Below are positions 26,820 through 35,286 of a DNA stretch of 48,890 nucleotides, one piece after another (the first letter of the stretch is position 1; every line of letters starts with the position of its first letter). The notes under the pieces were generated by a model. It was not told where the DNA came from, did not search any database, and saw only the letters and a program-made list of their open reading frames with translations. The stretch comes from Tildeniella nuda ZEHNDER 1965/U140 (GTDB lineage Bacteria; Cyanobacteriota; Cyanobacteriia; Leptolyngbyales; Leptolyngbyaceae): assembly GCA_019358895.1 (NCBI GenBank), contig JAHHIG010000030.1:1-48890 (forward strand). Direction: 5' to 3'. A program made the translations under genes and the position numbers.

Positions 26820-29800
26820 ACTGCAACCTCCTCACGGTTTGGCATGGATTCTTTCTGGCGTAGATTACCAGGATCATAAAACGGGGTGGGACAGATGGTT
26901 GCAGTGACAAAGGAACCATTAGAGCGACGGATGGAAAGGCGATCGCCCACCGTTGCCAACTCTGGTTTCACATACGCTAAGCCAATAAATTTTTGCAGTG
27001 AGGGGCTGAAGGTGATACTGGTGATGCGACCTGCAATGTCACCGCGATCGATGATTAAATGACATTCCTGGGGTGGCATCCCTTCAAATGGCTCTAGCAT
27101 AACGCCTACTAATGTATGTTTAACCGGACGTTTTGCCATACTTTGCAAACTCCGTTGACCGATAAAAAATGGTTTATCCATCTTCACTGCCCATCCCAGA
27201 TTAGCTTCTCGCGGAGTGGTCAAACCATCGGTATCCTGTCCCACAATCAAGTGCCCTTTCTCCAATCGCAAGAGTCGCTGTGCTTCCACACCAAAAGGCG
27301 TGATATTATAGGCTGCACCTGCTTCTAGAAGGGCATCCCACAGGGCGATCGCGCAGTCTGCCGCTACATGGATCTCATAGCCCCATTCACCCACGAAACC
27401 AACGCGCATTAAAAGGGCAGAAATCCCGGCAACGGTTGCCTGACGGACACCGAGATAGGGAAATGCACTACTGGATAAATCTAAATCAGTAAGCGTGGTG
27501 AGCACTTCACGGGCGCAGGGTCCAGCCAAATTGATTGCCGATCGTGCCCCTGTCGTATTCACAATGCCGCAATCCATCTGCCACATGGTATTGAGGCGTG
27601 ATAGCTCACGATAAATAGTCGCGGCACCGGATGTCGTGGTCGTGAAGTAGAAATGCTCGGCTCCAAACCGCGCTACCACGCCATCATCGATAATTACACC
27701 TGTTTCATCTAGCATCAGGGCATAGCGTGACATCCCAATTTTCAGGTTAGCGTAGCGTCCTGTATAGACGCGCTCCAGAAACTCAGCCGCATCGGCACCA
27801 CGTATTTCCAGCTTGCCCAGCGTACCGACATCAATGATACCAACGTGAGTACGAACGGCGATCGCTTCTGATTGAATGCACTCCTCACGGCTTTTCCCGG
27901 TTTGCACATAGTATTCGGGTCGTCGCCAATTACCTGCCAGCATGAATTTTGCGTTCAATATAGTATGACGACTATTTAAAGGCGTTTGACGCTCAGGCGT
28001 AAATCCACGTCCTGCCAGATGGGAAAGAGGAACGGGATGGAAAAACGGTCGTGCGGTTGTGGTGCCGACTTCACCGGGTGCTTTACCTGTAATACGTGCC
28101 AAAATTCGTAGCGCGTTCATGTTGGAATGCTTGCCCTGGCTGGGTCCCATCCCTACAGTGGTATAGCGCTTTAATAGTTCAATGTTGTCGAATCCCTCCT
28201 GCGCTGCGTTGTAGAAATCCTTGAGCTGCAAATCTTCGTCAAAATCCACAAAGTTTTTGCCGTGAGGATGGGGGACGATCGCCCAGGGATGGGATTCGCC
28301 CTCATTCATAACCGCGATCCCAGACAAGTTGCCGTGTACATTCATCTGGGCTTCGTTGCTAACGTTGCCCGGGGGACTTCCCCCCTGCCAAGATGATTTC
28401 TTCGGCACAGCGACGCAGAAATCATCTTGTCCCCCGCTATGTGGGGTCTTAACTCCCCCACGCCCCCCGAAAGGTGCTGCTTGTATTGGTCTCAGCCTCT
28501 CGTCGATCGAGGTAAGCCGTGTAGACTGAAGGCTATTCCGCTCGGTGAAGGGGGTCTTAAAGCCTAGATGTACTGCTGCTGACATCCCAGCCCGATCGCC
28601 ATCCAACATTTTCTGCTCAAACTCAAAGATTCCATTCACTCGACCACAGGCGAAAACTCCTGCAGGCAGAACGTCCGGGATAAATTGCTGCAAGTGGTCA
28701 TCGAAGCACATCTTGGCACCCGCCTGATAGAGCAAATTTGCCGCTGGTGCCCAACCTACACTCATCACAATGCCATCACAGACGATCGTGCGTTTCTGTC
28801 CTACTTGCGGTTTGTCACCATCAAACGGACAAATCACCGCACTGGAAACACCATCGCCTGCTGGGTTTCGCTTTGCTTCGTAGATACAATATCCTGCGAA
28901 AATGGGAATACCGTGTAATTTCACGGCTTGCATTAGATCCGTTGTTGCGATCGTGGGACGCAGATCAACGATCGCCATCACAACAATTCCATGTGCTACC
29001 AGATCCAATGCCGCACGATAGCCGTCACTGTTTGCGACTAACACCACAGCCCGCTGCATGGGTTTGACGGCATAACGATAGATTAACCGTTGTGCCGCCG
29101 ATGCCAGCATTATGCCTGGGAGGTCATTATTATGGAAAACGGCAGGCTGTTCGTAGGCACCACTGGCAACAATCACTGCCTTTGCCCGCATCTTGGTAAG
29201 CCGATCGCGATCGACTAGGGGAACCCAATGATCGGCATAATAGCCTGCTGCTTCGGTTCCCAGGTACAAGCGAATGTTGGGATGGGATACGATCGCGTCC
29301 ATCATCTCACCCGTTTTCTTAGCGCGAGATGGATTGCCACCGAGTTGGTAAGTACCCGATCCACCCGCCCTTGCATTCTCATCAATAGTTACCACATCTG
29401 CGCCTGCATTTGCTGCTGATAGTGCTGCTGACAGCCCAGATACTCCAGCACCAATGACCAACACATCACAAAAATCGTAGCGTTTGAAAGTGCGAATGTG
29501 AGGAGTGGATGGATCGCCTTCGCCCAGCCCTGTCATACGGCGAATGAGGCGTTCCCAGAAAGGAAAAAGTTTTTTACCTAAAAAGGCTTTGTAGTAAAAA
29601 CCAACAGGCAGAAAGGGTGAAAAAAAGTTGAGAACGCTGGCACGATCGCCCATCACGCCACCGATCGTATTAATTGCGGTGAGCGACATTCCTGCTTCTA
29701 GCGGTGTGACATCTGCCCGCACATTCAGTTTCTCACCAGATTGCATCAACGTATTAATATCATGATTGGCAAAGCTCAACAGCCCACGCGGACGATGATA

Positions 29801-29959
29801 TTTAAAGCTGCGTCCCAAGATCCGCTGTCCTGCTGCCCACAAAGCACTGCTGATGGTATCACCTTGATACCCTCGAAATGACACCCCTTCAAAGGTAAAG
29901 TCGATCGGCTGAGTGCGATCGATCCATTCACCGGGAACAGGTGGCAATCGTTGACTCAT
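26816..29959 (-). CDS. mgdC: N-methylglutamate dehydrogenase / sarcosine oxidase alpha-like subunit
   Basis: 1047 residues. Domains in order: an N-terminal ferredoxin-like domain (about 1-100; IDFTFEGVSFRGYQGDTISSALWAAG), an NAD-type Rossmann fold with GAGVSGLSAAL at 170-180, and a C-terminal GcvT-like tetrahydrofolate domain (about 640-1040; GIIDVGTLGKLEIRGADAAEFLERVYTGRY). The FAD-bearing alpha subunit oxidises the N-methyl substrate and passes C1 to tetrahydrofolate. The protein is about 50 residues longer than I expect because residues 474-530 correspond to a palindromic repeat inserted in frame at about 28370-28540 (see finding). The start overlaps the delta gene by 4 bp, and the stop overlaps mgdD by 4 bp. 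Confidence 0.87.
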   Translation of the reverse strand: MSQRLPPVPGEWIDRTQPIDFTFEGVSFRGYQGDTISSALWAAGQRILGRSFKYHRPRGLLSFANHDINTLMQSGEKLNVRADVTPLEAGMSLTAINTIGGVMGDRASVLNFFSPFLPVGFYYKAFLGKKLFPFWERLIRRMTGLGEGDPSTPHIRTFKRYDFCDVLVIGAGVSGLSAALSAANAGADVVTIDENARAGGSGTYQLGGNPSRAKKTGEMMDAIVSHPNIRLYLGTEAAGYYADHWVPLVDRDRLTKMRAKAVIVASGAYEQPAVFHNNDLPGIMLASAAQRLIYRYAVKPMQRAVVLVANSDGYRAALDLVAHGIVVMAIVDLRPTIATTDLMQAVKLHGIPIFAGYCIYEAKRNPAGDGVSSAVICPFDGDKPQVGQKRTIVCDGIVMSVGWAPAANLLYQAGAKMCFDDHLQQFIPDVLPAGVFACGRVNGIFEFEQKMLDGDRAGMSAAVHLGFKTPFTERNSLQSTRLTSIDERLRPIQAAPFGGRGGVKTPHSGGQDDFCVAVPKKSSWQGGSPPGNVSNEAQMNVHGNLSGIAVMNEGESHPWAIVPHPHGKNFVDFDEDLQLKDFYNAAQEGFDNIELLKRYTTVGMGPSQGKHSNMNALRILARITGKAPGEVGTTTARPFFHPVPLSHLAGRGFTPERQTPLNSRHTILNAKFMLAGNWRRPEYYVQTGKSREECIQSEAIAVRTHVGIIDVGTLGKLEIRGADAAEFLERVYTGRYANLKIGMSRYALMLDETGVIIDDGVVARFGAEHFYFTTTTSGAATIYRELSRLNTMWQMDCGIVNTTGARSAINLAGPCAREVLTTLTDLDLSSSAFPYLGVRQATVAGISALLMRVGFVGEWGYEIHVAADCAIALWDALLEAGAAYNITPFGVEAQRLLRLEKGHLIVGQDTDGLTTPREANLGWAVKMDKPFFIGQRSLQSMAKRPVKHTLVGVMLEPFEGMPPQECHLIIDRGDIAGRITSITFSPSLQKFIGLAYVKPELATVGDRLSIRRSNGSFVTATICPTPFYDPGNLRQKESMPNREEVAV
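28367..28480. repeat. Palindromic element inside mgdC
   Basis: GGGGGAC (28371-28377) and GTCCCCC (28429-28435) flank an 11-bp perfect inverted pair, AAGATGATTTC (28390-28400) and GAAATCATCTT (28418-28428). GC-rich CCCCC blocks continue to about 28470. Such C-rich palindromes resemble intergenic dispersed repeats of cyanobacteria. Here it is in the coding region and remains in frame. Confidence 0.7.
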
Positions 29960-30216
29960 GCTGCCTCCTCACCCAAAAGATAGGTGCGAAGAATTTCATC
30001 GGTGATGGTATTGCGATCGACTAGAAACCAGGTATTGCTCGGCGTATGACACCACCATTCTTGCTTTACACCTGCTGCACCATTGCGATTAAAGATGTAA
30101 TCTGCCCATGCTGCATCATCTACTAATTGTGGATCGGTTATGGGACGCACTTCGCCGCCATACACAAATTCAGAAATCGATCTGGCACCGTTAATTGGAC
30201 AAACCATTAATTTCAT
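29956..30216 (-). CDS. mgdB: N-methylglutamate dehydrogenase / sarcosine oxidase delta-like subunit
   Basis: 86 residues starting MKLMVCPINGARSISEFVYGGEV. It matches the small delta (SoxD) subunit family. Classical SoxD holds a zinc with two Cys in CPxC, one His and one more Cys. Here the first motif reads CPING and the later site reads WWCHTPSNTWF, so at least two of the four ligands look absent. This pattern is what I recall of the delta subunits of N-methylglutamate dehydrogenase clusters, which favours the NMG interpretation over classical sarcosine oxidase. It overlaps mgdC by 4 bp. Confidence 0.85.
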   Translation of the reverse strand: MKLMVCPINGARSISEFVYGGEVRPITDPQLVDDAAWADYIFNRNGAAGVKQEWWCHTPSNTWFLVDRNTITDEILRTYLLGEEAA

Positions 30217-30268
30217 CGTTCAATCCCATCCATCACAGTCATTTGTTTCAGTGCTAACTTTATCAGTG

Positions 30269-30598
30269 TTAAAAGGTTCCTAAGAGCGGTAACACCTTTT
30301 TCTTGAGTAGTTCAATCAAAACTGGCTCCACATACTCATATTCATCTGGAATATCTAAACAAATCACTCGTTTCTCATTGAGATAGCGCTGGAACTTTTT
30401 TGAGAGCTTACTTCGGTGTACTTTTTCCATCACAAAGATGATGTCTGCCCACTGAATAATTTCATGACCGAGTGGAACGTCTGCGTCCCGATCGATCCCA
30501 GCCGATTCGACTTCTAAACCCTCATAATACGAGAAAATTGCTTCAGCCGTTGGGCTACGTAGACGATTTTTGCCACACACAAAGAGCAATTTTTTCAT
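30269..30598 (-). CDS. Low-molecular-weight protein-tyrosine-phosphatase-like protein
   Basis: 109 residues from ATG 30598 (MKKLLFVCGKNRLRSP; an upstream ATG at 30616 is in frame). The phosphatase loop CX5R is present (CGKNRLR), and VMEKVHRSKL and CLDIPDEYEYVEP follow. The P-loop at the very N-terminus fits a short LMW-PTP family common in cyanobacteria. It interrupts the order mgdA-mgdB on the same strand, so it is likely to be co-transcribed, but it has no obvious link to methylamine metabolism. Confidence 0.8.
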   Translation of the reverse strand: MKKLLFVCGKNRLRSPTAEAIFSYYEGLEVESAGIDRDADVPLGHEIIQWADIIFVMEKVHRSKLSKKFQRYLNEKRVICLDIPDEYEYVEPVLIELLKKKVLPLLGTF

Positions 30599-30631
30599 GA
30601 GCCTCCCACCGTTCATGGGTATGCCTGACTT

Positions 30632-30940
30632 CTATTTCCAGCTAACAACTTCTGTAAAATGTTCAACGACGGGAAACGGATCATAAAAGTGATGGAGAAG
30701 CTGTTTCCATTTTTGATAGGTGGATGACTCCCGAAAGCCGATCATATGGTTTTCCAATGTCTGCCATCGCACCAACAGTAAATATTTCCCCGGCACTTCC
30801 AGACATTGATGGAGTTCATGGGAGTCATATCCTGGTATGGACGCAATTAAGACAGAAGCTTGCCTGAACGCAGTCTCAAACGCCTGCTCCAGACCACGTT
30901 TAACCATCAATATCGCCACCTCAAGCACCATAAAATCCAA
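30632..30940 (-). CDS. ABM-domain (antibiotic biosynthesis monooxygenase-like) protein
   Basis: 102 residues. A dimeric ferredoxin-like ABM fold with EVAILMVKRGLEQAFETAFRQASVLIASIPGYDSHELHQCLEVPGKYLLLVRWQTLENHMIGFRES. Proteins of this fold include quinol monooxygenases and stress-dabb relatives; the substrate cannot be told. It lies between mgdA and the PTP-like gene on the same strand. The 54-bp gap to mgdA is filled with a CTTCTGCC simple repeat, as at other cluster junctions. Confidence 0.8.
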   Translation of the reverse strand: MDFMVLEVAILMVKRGLEQAFETAFRQASVLIASIPGYDSHELHQCLEVPGKYLLLVRWQTLENHMIGFRESSTYQKWKQLLHHFYDPFPVVEHFTEVVSWK

Positions 30941-30952
30941 TCCTTGACTTTC

Positions 30953-30990
30953 TTTCTGCCTTCTGCCCTCTGCCCTCTGCCTTCTGCCTT
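30953..30990. repeat. CTTCTGCCCTCTGCC simple repeat
   Basis: Five variants of CCTTCTGC/CCCTCTGC between the ABM gene and mgdA. It is the complement type of the purine-rich tract at 25930-26035 and a common cyanobacterial intergenic simple repeat. Confidence 0.6.
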
Positions 30991-30994
30991 TATC

Positions 30995-32236
30995 CTAATG
31001 TCCCACCGATGCGGCACCCTTTTCACCCACCAACGCATAGTTGGCAAAGCGATCGAGTGAAAAGTCTTCAATTAACTCATGAGTGCGATCGTTCGCTACC
31101 GTATATGCCATCGTCTTTCCCGCGACAGGCGTGGCTTTGAAGCCCCAGGTGCCCCAGCCAGAGTCGAGGTAGAAACCCTCGATCGCGGTCTTTCCCATAA
31201 TGGGGGCGAAATCTGGTGTCATATCTGCCATCCCTGCCCATTGCCGCACCACTTTGACGTGTGAAAGGAACGGAAAGAGTTCCAGCATATGAGCCGCCAA
31301 GCCTTCCACGAAATCGAGGGTCGATCGGGTGGAATGCAGTTCATAGGGGTCAAGCGACGCACCCATCACCAGTTCTCCCCGTGCCGTTTGGCTCACATAC
31401 ACATGCAAACTACCAGAGACAATGATGGGATCGAGCCATGCCTTCATTGGTTCGCTTACCATTGCTTGTAAGGGATGGATGTAGAGGGGCGATCGCAGTC
31501 CTACCATATCCAGCAACCGTGGCGTTGATCCGGCAACCGCGCACAACACTCGTGATGTGGCAATAGTGCCGCGTGAGGTTTTCACACCTGTGACACGACC
31601 AGATTTCACGTTGATACCTAAGACTTCCGTTTGCTGATGGATTTCTACACCCCGCTGATCAGCCCCACGCCCGTAGCCCCATGCCACTGCATCATGGCGG
31701 GCAATGCTTCCCGGTGCATGGTAGAGTGCGCCGAGGATAGGGGCATTGCCACCACAAGTAACATCCATATATGGACAGGCTTCTTGAACGGCATCAGCAT
31801 CCACCAATTCGCTGTCAATGCCGAAATGTTTGTTGACCTCCGATCGCCATCGCATCGTTCGCACCGACGCATCGGTATGTGCCAATGTGAAATGTCCGCG
31901 TGTGGCATAGAACACATTCAGATCAAAATCCTGTGATAAGTCCTGCCACAGCCGCACCGACTCATCGTAGAACTTCACGCCTTCGGGAGTGAGATAGTTA
32001 GAGCGAATAATCGTGGTGTTGCGTCCCGTATTACCACCACCGAGGTAGCCTTTTTCCAACACGGCAACATTGTGCATCCCGTGATCGCGCGCTAGATAGT
32101 AGGCGGCTGCGAGTCCATGACCACCTGCGCCAATGATCACCGCGTCGTAGCTCGACTTGAGGCGATCGTGCTGCCGAAACATGCGTGGTTCGGGGTATTT
32201 CTTAGAAAAGCCAAACTTTAGGAGACGCAAAGGCAT
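30995..32236 (-). CDS. mgdA: N-methylglutamate dehydrogenase / sarcosine oxidase beta-like subunit
   Basis: 413 residues. An FAD-dependent DAO-family oxidoreductase: the dinucleotide-binding GAGGHG is at 36-41 in YDAVIIGAGGHGLAAAYYLARDHG, followed by VLEKGYLGGGNTGRNTTIIRSNY, the segment where sarcosine oxidase beta subunits bind FMN covalently, and a C-terminal GFYLDSGWGTWGFKATPVAGKTMA. It would oxidise the N-methyl group at the FAD site. It is followed by purU upstream (10 bp away) and, out of usual order, by the ABM and PTP-like genes before mgdB. Confidence 0.87.
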   Translation of the reverse strand: MPLRLLKFGFSKKYPEPRMFRQHDRLKSSYDAVIIGAGGHGLAAAYYLARDHGMHNVAVLEKGYLGGGNTGRNTTIIRSNYLTPEGVKFYDESVRLWQDLSQDFDLNVFYATRGHFTLAHTDASVRTMRWRSEVNKHFGIDSELVDADAVQEACPYMDVTCGGNAPILGALYHAPGSIARHDAVAWGYGRGADQRGVEIHQQTEVLGINVKSGRVTGVKTSRGTIATSRVLCAVAGSTPRLLDMVGLRSPLYIHPLQAMVSEPMKAWLDPIIVSGSLHVYVSQTARGELVMGASLDPYELHSTRSTLDFVEGLAAHMLELFPFLSHVKVVRQWAGMADMTPDFAPIMGKTAIEGFYLDSGWGTWGFKATPVAGKTMAYTVANDRTHELIEDFSLDRFANYALVGEKGAASVGH

Positions 32237-32245
32237 AGGGTTCTC

Positions 32246-33106
32246 CTACCGAAACACAACGGTTTTGTTACCATGCACCAGCACTCGATCTTCCACGTGG
32301 TAGCGCAATCCCCGTGCCAGCACCGCTTTTTCAATATCTTTGCCATAACGCACTAAGTCTTCTACCGAATCGGAGTGGTCAATGCGAATTACATCCTGCT
32401 CGATGATGGGACCCGCATCCAAGTCGGCTGTGACATAGTGGCAGGTGGCACCTGTGAGCTTCACGCCGCGCTCATACGCTTGATGGTATGGCTTCGCACC
32501 CACAAACGAGGGCAGAAAGGAATGATGGATGTTAATAATACGTCCAGAGTAGCGATCGCACACCTCTGGTGAAAGCACCTGCATATATCGCGCCAACACC
32601 ATCACATCACCCTTCATGGTGTCAAACAAATGGCTCACTTTATCAAAGGCTTCTGCTTTTGTGTTGGGCGTAATGGGCACGTGATAAAAGGGGATTTCGT
32701 GCCATTCCACAAACTTACGAAACACATCATGATTAGAAATGACGCAGGGAATTTCGACATCCAGTTCGCTACTTTGCCATCGTGCCAGCAAATCGTACAG
32801 GCAATGTTCTAATTTGGAAACCAGAATCACCACTCGCTTTTTCTGTGCCGAATCGGTGACGTTCCATTCCATGTGGAATGACTCAGCGATCGGTGCAAAC
32901 TGTTCACGAAACGCCTCAATGCCAAAGGGAAGGGAATCGGCGAGAATTTCTTGACGCATGAAGAATCGCTCTACCACACGATCGGCGTGATGTTGCGCTT
33001 CCACAATCCACCCTTGATGATTGGCAACAAACGTACTCACGGCTGCCACAATGCCTACGCGATCGGGGCACGAAAGGGTCAGAGTGTAGCGTCTTACGGA
33101 GGACAT
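32246..33106 (-). CDS. purU: Formyltetrahydrofolate deformylase
   Basis: 286 residues. An N-terminal ACT domain (about 1-80; YTLTLSCPDRVGIVAAVSTFVANHQGWIVEAQHHAD) is followed by the formyltransferase-like hydrolase domain with CVISNHDVFRKFVEWHEIPFYHVP, RIINIHHSFLPSFVGAKPY, and LDAGPIIEQDV. It releases formate from 10-formyl-THF and regenerates THF, balancing C1 release from N-methyl oxidation. It leads the cluster, 10 bp ahead of mgdA. The promoter region is shared with the divergent XRE-cupin regulator. Confidence 0.93.
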   Translation of the reverse strand: MSSVRRYTLTLSCPDRVGIVAAVSTFVANHQGWIVEAQHHADRVVERFFMRQEILADSLPFGIEAFREQFAPIAESFHMEWNVTDSAQKKRVVILVSKLEHCLYDLLARWQSSELDVEIPCVISNHDVFRKFVEWHEIPFYHVPITPNTKAEAFDKVSHLFDTMKGDVMVLARYMQVLSPEVCDRYSGRIINIHHSFLPSFVGAKPYHQAYERGVKLTGATCHYVTADLDAGPIIEQDVIRIDHSDSVEDLVRYGKDIEKAVLARGLRYHVEDRVLVHGNKTVVFR

Positions 33107-33134
33107 CGGCTTTCCATCAGGAGACGTTAGTGAT

Positions 33135-33254
33135 TAGGACTTATGCAAAGATCCCCGACTTCTGTTGTAAAAGCTGGGCACATCGCATTACCGTCAGAGA
33201 AGTCGGGGATCTAAAAGCTTTGCGAGGATCTGAAAGCCTTGTGCTTGAGTCCTA
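33135..33254. repeat. MITE-like element between purU and the regulator
   Basis: The outer ends TAGGACTTATGCAAAG (33135-33150) and the complement-type CTTGTGCTTGAGTCCTA (ends 33254) are imperfect inverted repeats beginning with TA and ending with TA. A 15-bp perfect internal pair (AGATCCCCGACTTCT at 33149-33163 and its complement at 33198-33212) matches the palindrome at 2180-2212. It fills about half of the regulatory gap. Confidence 0.65.
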
Positions 33255-33345
33255 TTATCATGCCGTTTTGATTCATGTGTGTCAACTAATTTTCCTGCTA
33301 TTATGCAAATTAGCCAGAGCAAAGCGATCGCCTACGAGGTGAGTC

Positions 33346-33975
33346 ATGACGGAGGCTACGACCAGCAACCCCGAACAGCGCGTCACCGACCATACATTAG
33401 AGCGTTATGTGGGCAACACCATTCGGGATTTGCGGCAACGACATGGGCTGACGATCGCCGAAGTTGCTGAACAGAGCGGCATCTCGCGTGGGATGCTATC
33501 CAAAATCGAGAACGCGCAAACTGCCACCAGCCTGGAAACATTGGCTAGACTTGCTAATGCTCTCGGCGTGTCACTTGCCACACTCTTTCGTAACTACAAC
33601 ATTCCCACAGGCAGCGCTCAACTGGTCAAGCAAGGCGATGGGATGGAAGTAGTGCGTCGAGGTACAAAGTGCGGGCATACCTATCATTTGTTGGCATACG
33701 ACCAGGGACCCACGAAGCTCTTTGAGCCGTTTCTGATTACGATGGACGATGCCTCCGAGGTTTTCCCCACCTTTGAGCATCCCGGCACGGAATTCATTTA
33801 TATGCTGGAAGGCGCGATCGAATATCGTCATGGGCAATCCACATACCTTTTAGAACCAGGCGATTCCCTCACCTTTCGCGGTGACATTCCCCACGGTCCC
33901 GAAAAGCTTCTCACACTACCCATTCGCTTTCTCGCCATCATCTACTACTCTGTCTCACAAGTAGATTTGTCTTAG
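33346..33975 (+). CDS. XRE-family transcriptional regulator with cupin domain
   Basis: 209 residues. An N-terminal helix-turn-helix (about 20-75; GNTIRDLRQRHGLTIAEVAEQSGISRGMLSKIENAQTATSLETLARLANALGVSLATLF) is followed by a C-terminal cupin barrel (about 135-200; EHPGTEFIYMLEGAIEYRHG and LEPGDSLTFRGDIPHGP). Regulators of this architecture commonly sense a small metabolite near amine- and amino-acid-degrading operons. It is divergent from purU, separated by 239 bp including a repeat, so it is the best candidate for the cluster's regulator; the ligand might be methylamine, gamma-glutamylmethylamide or N-methylglutamate. The convergent GST gene follows 22 bp after its stop. Confidence 0.9.
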   Translation: MTEATTSNPEQRVTDHTLERYVGNTIRDLRQRHGLTIAEVAEQSGISRGMLSKIENAQTATSLETLARLANALGVSLATLFRNYNIPTGSAQLVKQGDGMEVVRRGTKCGHTYHLLAYDQGPTKLFEPFLITMDDASEVFPTFEHPGTEFIYMLEGAIEYRHGQSTYLLEPGDSLTFRGDIPHGPEKLLTLPIRFLAIIYYSVSQVDLS

Positions 33976-33996
33976 AGCTTGTTGATGCGTTCGTTT

Positions 33997-35217
33997 CTAA
34001 CGTTTGGCAAAATCAGCCGGGTTCTGGTCTCGCCGATGCTGCACAGGAATAGGTTGACCCTGCCGATCGCCGACCAGAGCAGCAGTTTCTTCCAAAGCTT
34101 CTCTCAACCGCTTGGCAGCATAAATCGACATATCGCGCGGCACGTTAATGCGATCGCGCAGGTAGCGCAGCGCCACATCAGAACCGGATGGTGGTGTACA
34201 CACTTGACCCGTCATCAGGTTAGTCAACGCACAGCGTAAGGCTTCATCCATCAAGCGATCGTCAGCGGGATTGACGCGAATAATATTGGCGCGATGCCTA
34301 ATCACCCGATAAAGTGCCTCAGCGCGGGAGGTTTCCGGTTCTGGGTAGGTCACGTCGGGCAGACCATTCCAGGGACCGTTATCCACTCGTGCTTTATTCA
34401 ATTCCATCTGCGGTTCACCGTTTTCCCAGCAGCCTCCCATCTGGGGTGGCAAATCATGCACATGAGTGTGGAAGTCGCTCTGAGTGCCACGGTAAGTAGG
34501 ACGGCTTTCCATCGCCGCGAACCAGCCCGCTAGTCGTGGGTTTGCTTCACGCAAGGAGTAACCTTTGTAATAGTAAAGACTGGCGTTCATCCGCTCGACA
34601 TAGGGTGTAAAGATCACGTCAGCCGTGCCGAACTCGTCCAGAAAATACGGACCTGACGTGGCACCCAGAGCCGTTTCGACCTTAGCGACTACGCTGACGA
34701 ATTGGTCGCGGTTCCCCTGTTCTTGCCGAGCCGAACTGGATGGATAGCATAGCCAGGCACACCAGGATCGAAAAAGCAGACGCTCTAAATACCTCAGGGG
34801 AAGCACTGCGGGGTGTTTCATGCCCAATCCCAATACCCCAAACGCCTGTTCCAGAGCAAGCAAAATGTCATCGCTTTCGGTGATGATGCGATCGTCCAGC
34901 ACAATCGCGGGCAGCATTCCCGATGGCACTTTGCGCTTGTACCAGCTTTCTTTTTCCCCATAACAAAACATCGTGACTTTTTCGATACGGTAGGGAATTT
35001 GCTTCTCCTCCAGCCACAGCCAAACTTTCTGGCAGTAAGGACACCAGGCATGGTTGTCGCGGTAGAGCGTTACCCGCACGTCTGCTTCAGCATGACCAAA
35101 GAGACGCAAACGAGCTTGAGCATTGGTCGAGCCATTGACCGGATCGACTGGAAACTCTGCCAGAGCTTCGAGTTCTGACCAACTTAAAGGATCGATCGCT
35201 GTAGAAAGGGATGTCAT
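33997..35217 (-). CDS. Glutathione S-transferase family protein
   Basis: 406 residues. A thioredoxin-like N-terminal domain with a glutaredoxin-type CPYC ([24 protein letters not shown]) near residue 60, the [21 protein letters not shown] segment, and a C-terminal helical GST domain, then an additional C-terminal region of about 130 residues (from [11 protein letters not shown]). The extension and the dithiol CPYC are unusual for classical GSTs. Cyanobacterial proteins of this length exist but their role is unknown. Convergent with the regulator. Confidence 0.85.
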   Translation of the reverse strand: MTSLSTAIDPLSWSELEALAEFPVDPVNGSTNAQARLRLFGHAEADVRVTLYRDNHAWCPYCQKVWLWLEEKQIPYRIEKVTMFCYGEKESWYKRKVPSGMLPAIVLDDRIITESDDILLALEQAFGVLGLGMKHPAVLPLRYLERLLFRSWCAWLCYPSSSARQEQGNRDQFVSVVAKVETALGATSGPYFLDEFGTADVIFTPYVERMNASLYYYKGYSLREANPRLAGWFAAMESRPTYRGTQSDFHTHVHDLPPQMGGCWENGEPQMELNKARVDNGPWNGLPDVTYPEPETSRAEALYRVIRHRANIIRVNPADDRLMDEALRCALTNLMTGQVCTPPSGSDVALRYLRDRINVPRDMSIYAAKRLREALEETAALVGDRQGQPIPVQHRRDQNPADFAKR

Positions 35218-35286
35218 AATGAGTTCAACCAGATTGAGTCTAACGGTAACGGTCTAAAACTGTCTGCAACAGCGGATCGTCTTGCT

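Noticed and set aside
20738-33106. Betaine/creatine degradation as the main role of the cluster
   Set aside because: No betaine, dimethylglycine or creatine gene is present, whereas gmaS and mgsABC fit the N-methylglutamate route.
33107-33345. NtcA-type GTA-N8-TAC box in the cluster promoter
   Set aside because: No correctly spaced match was found in the purU-regulator gap on either strand.
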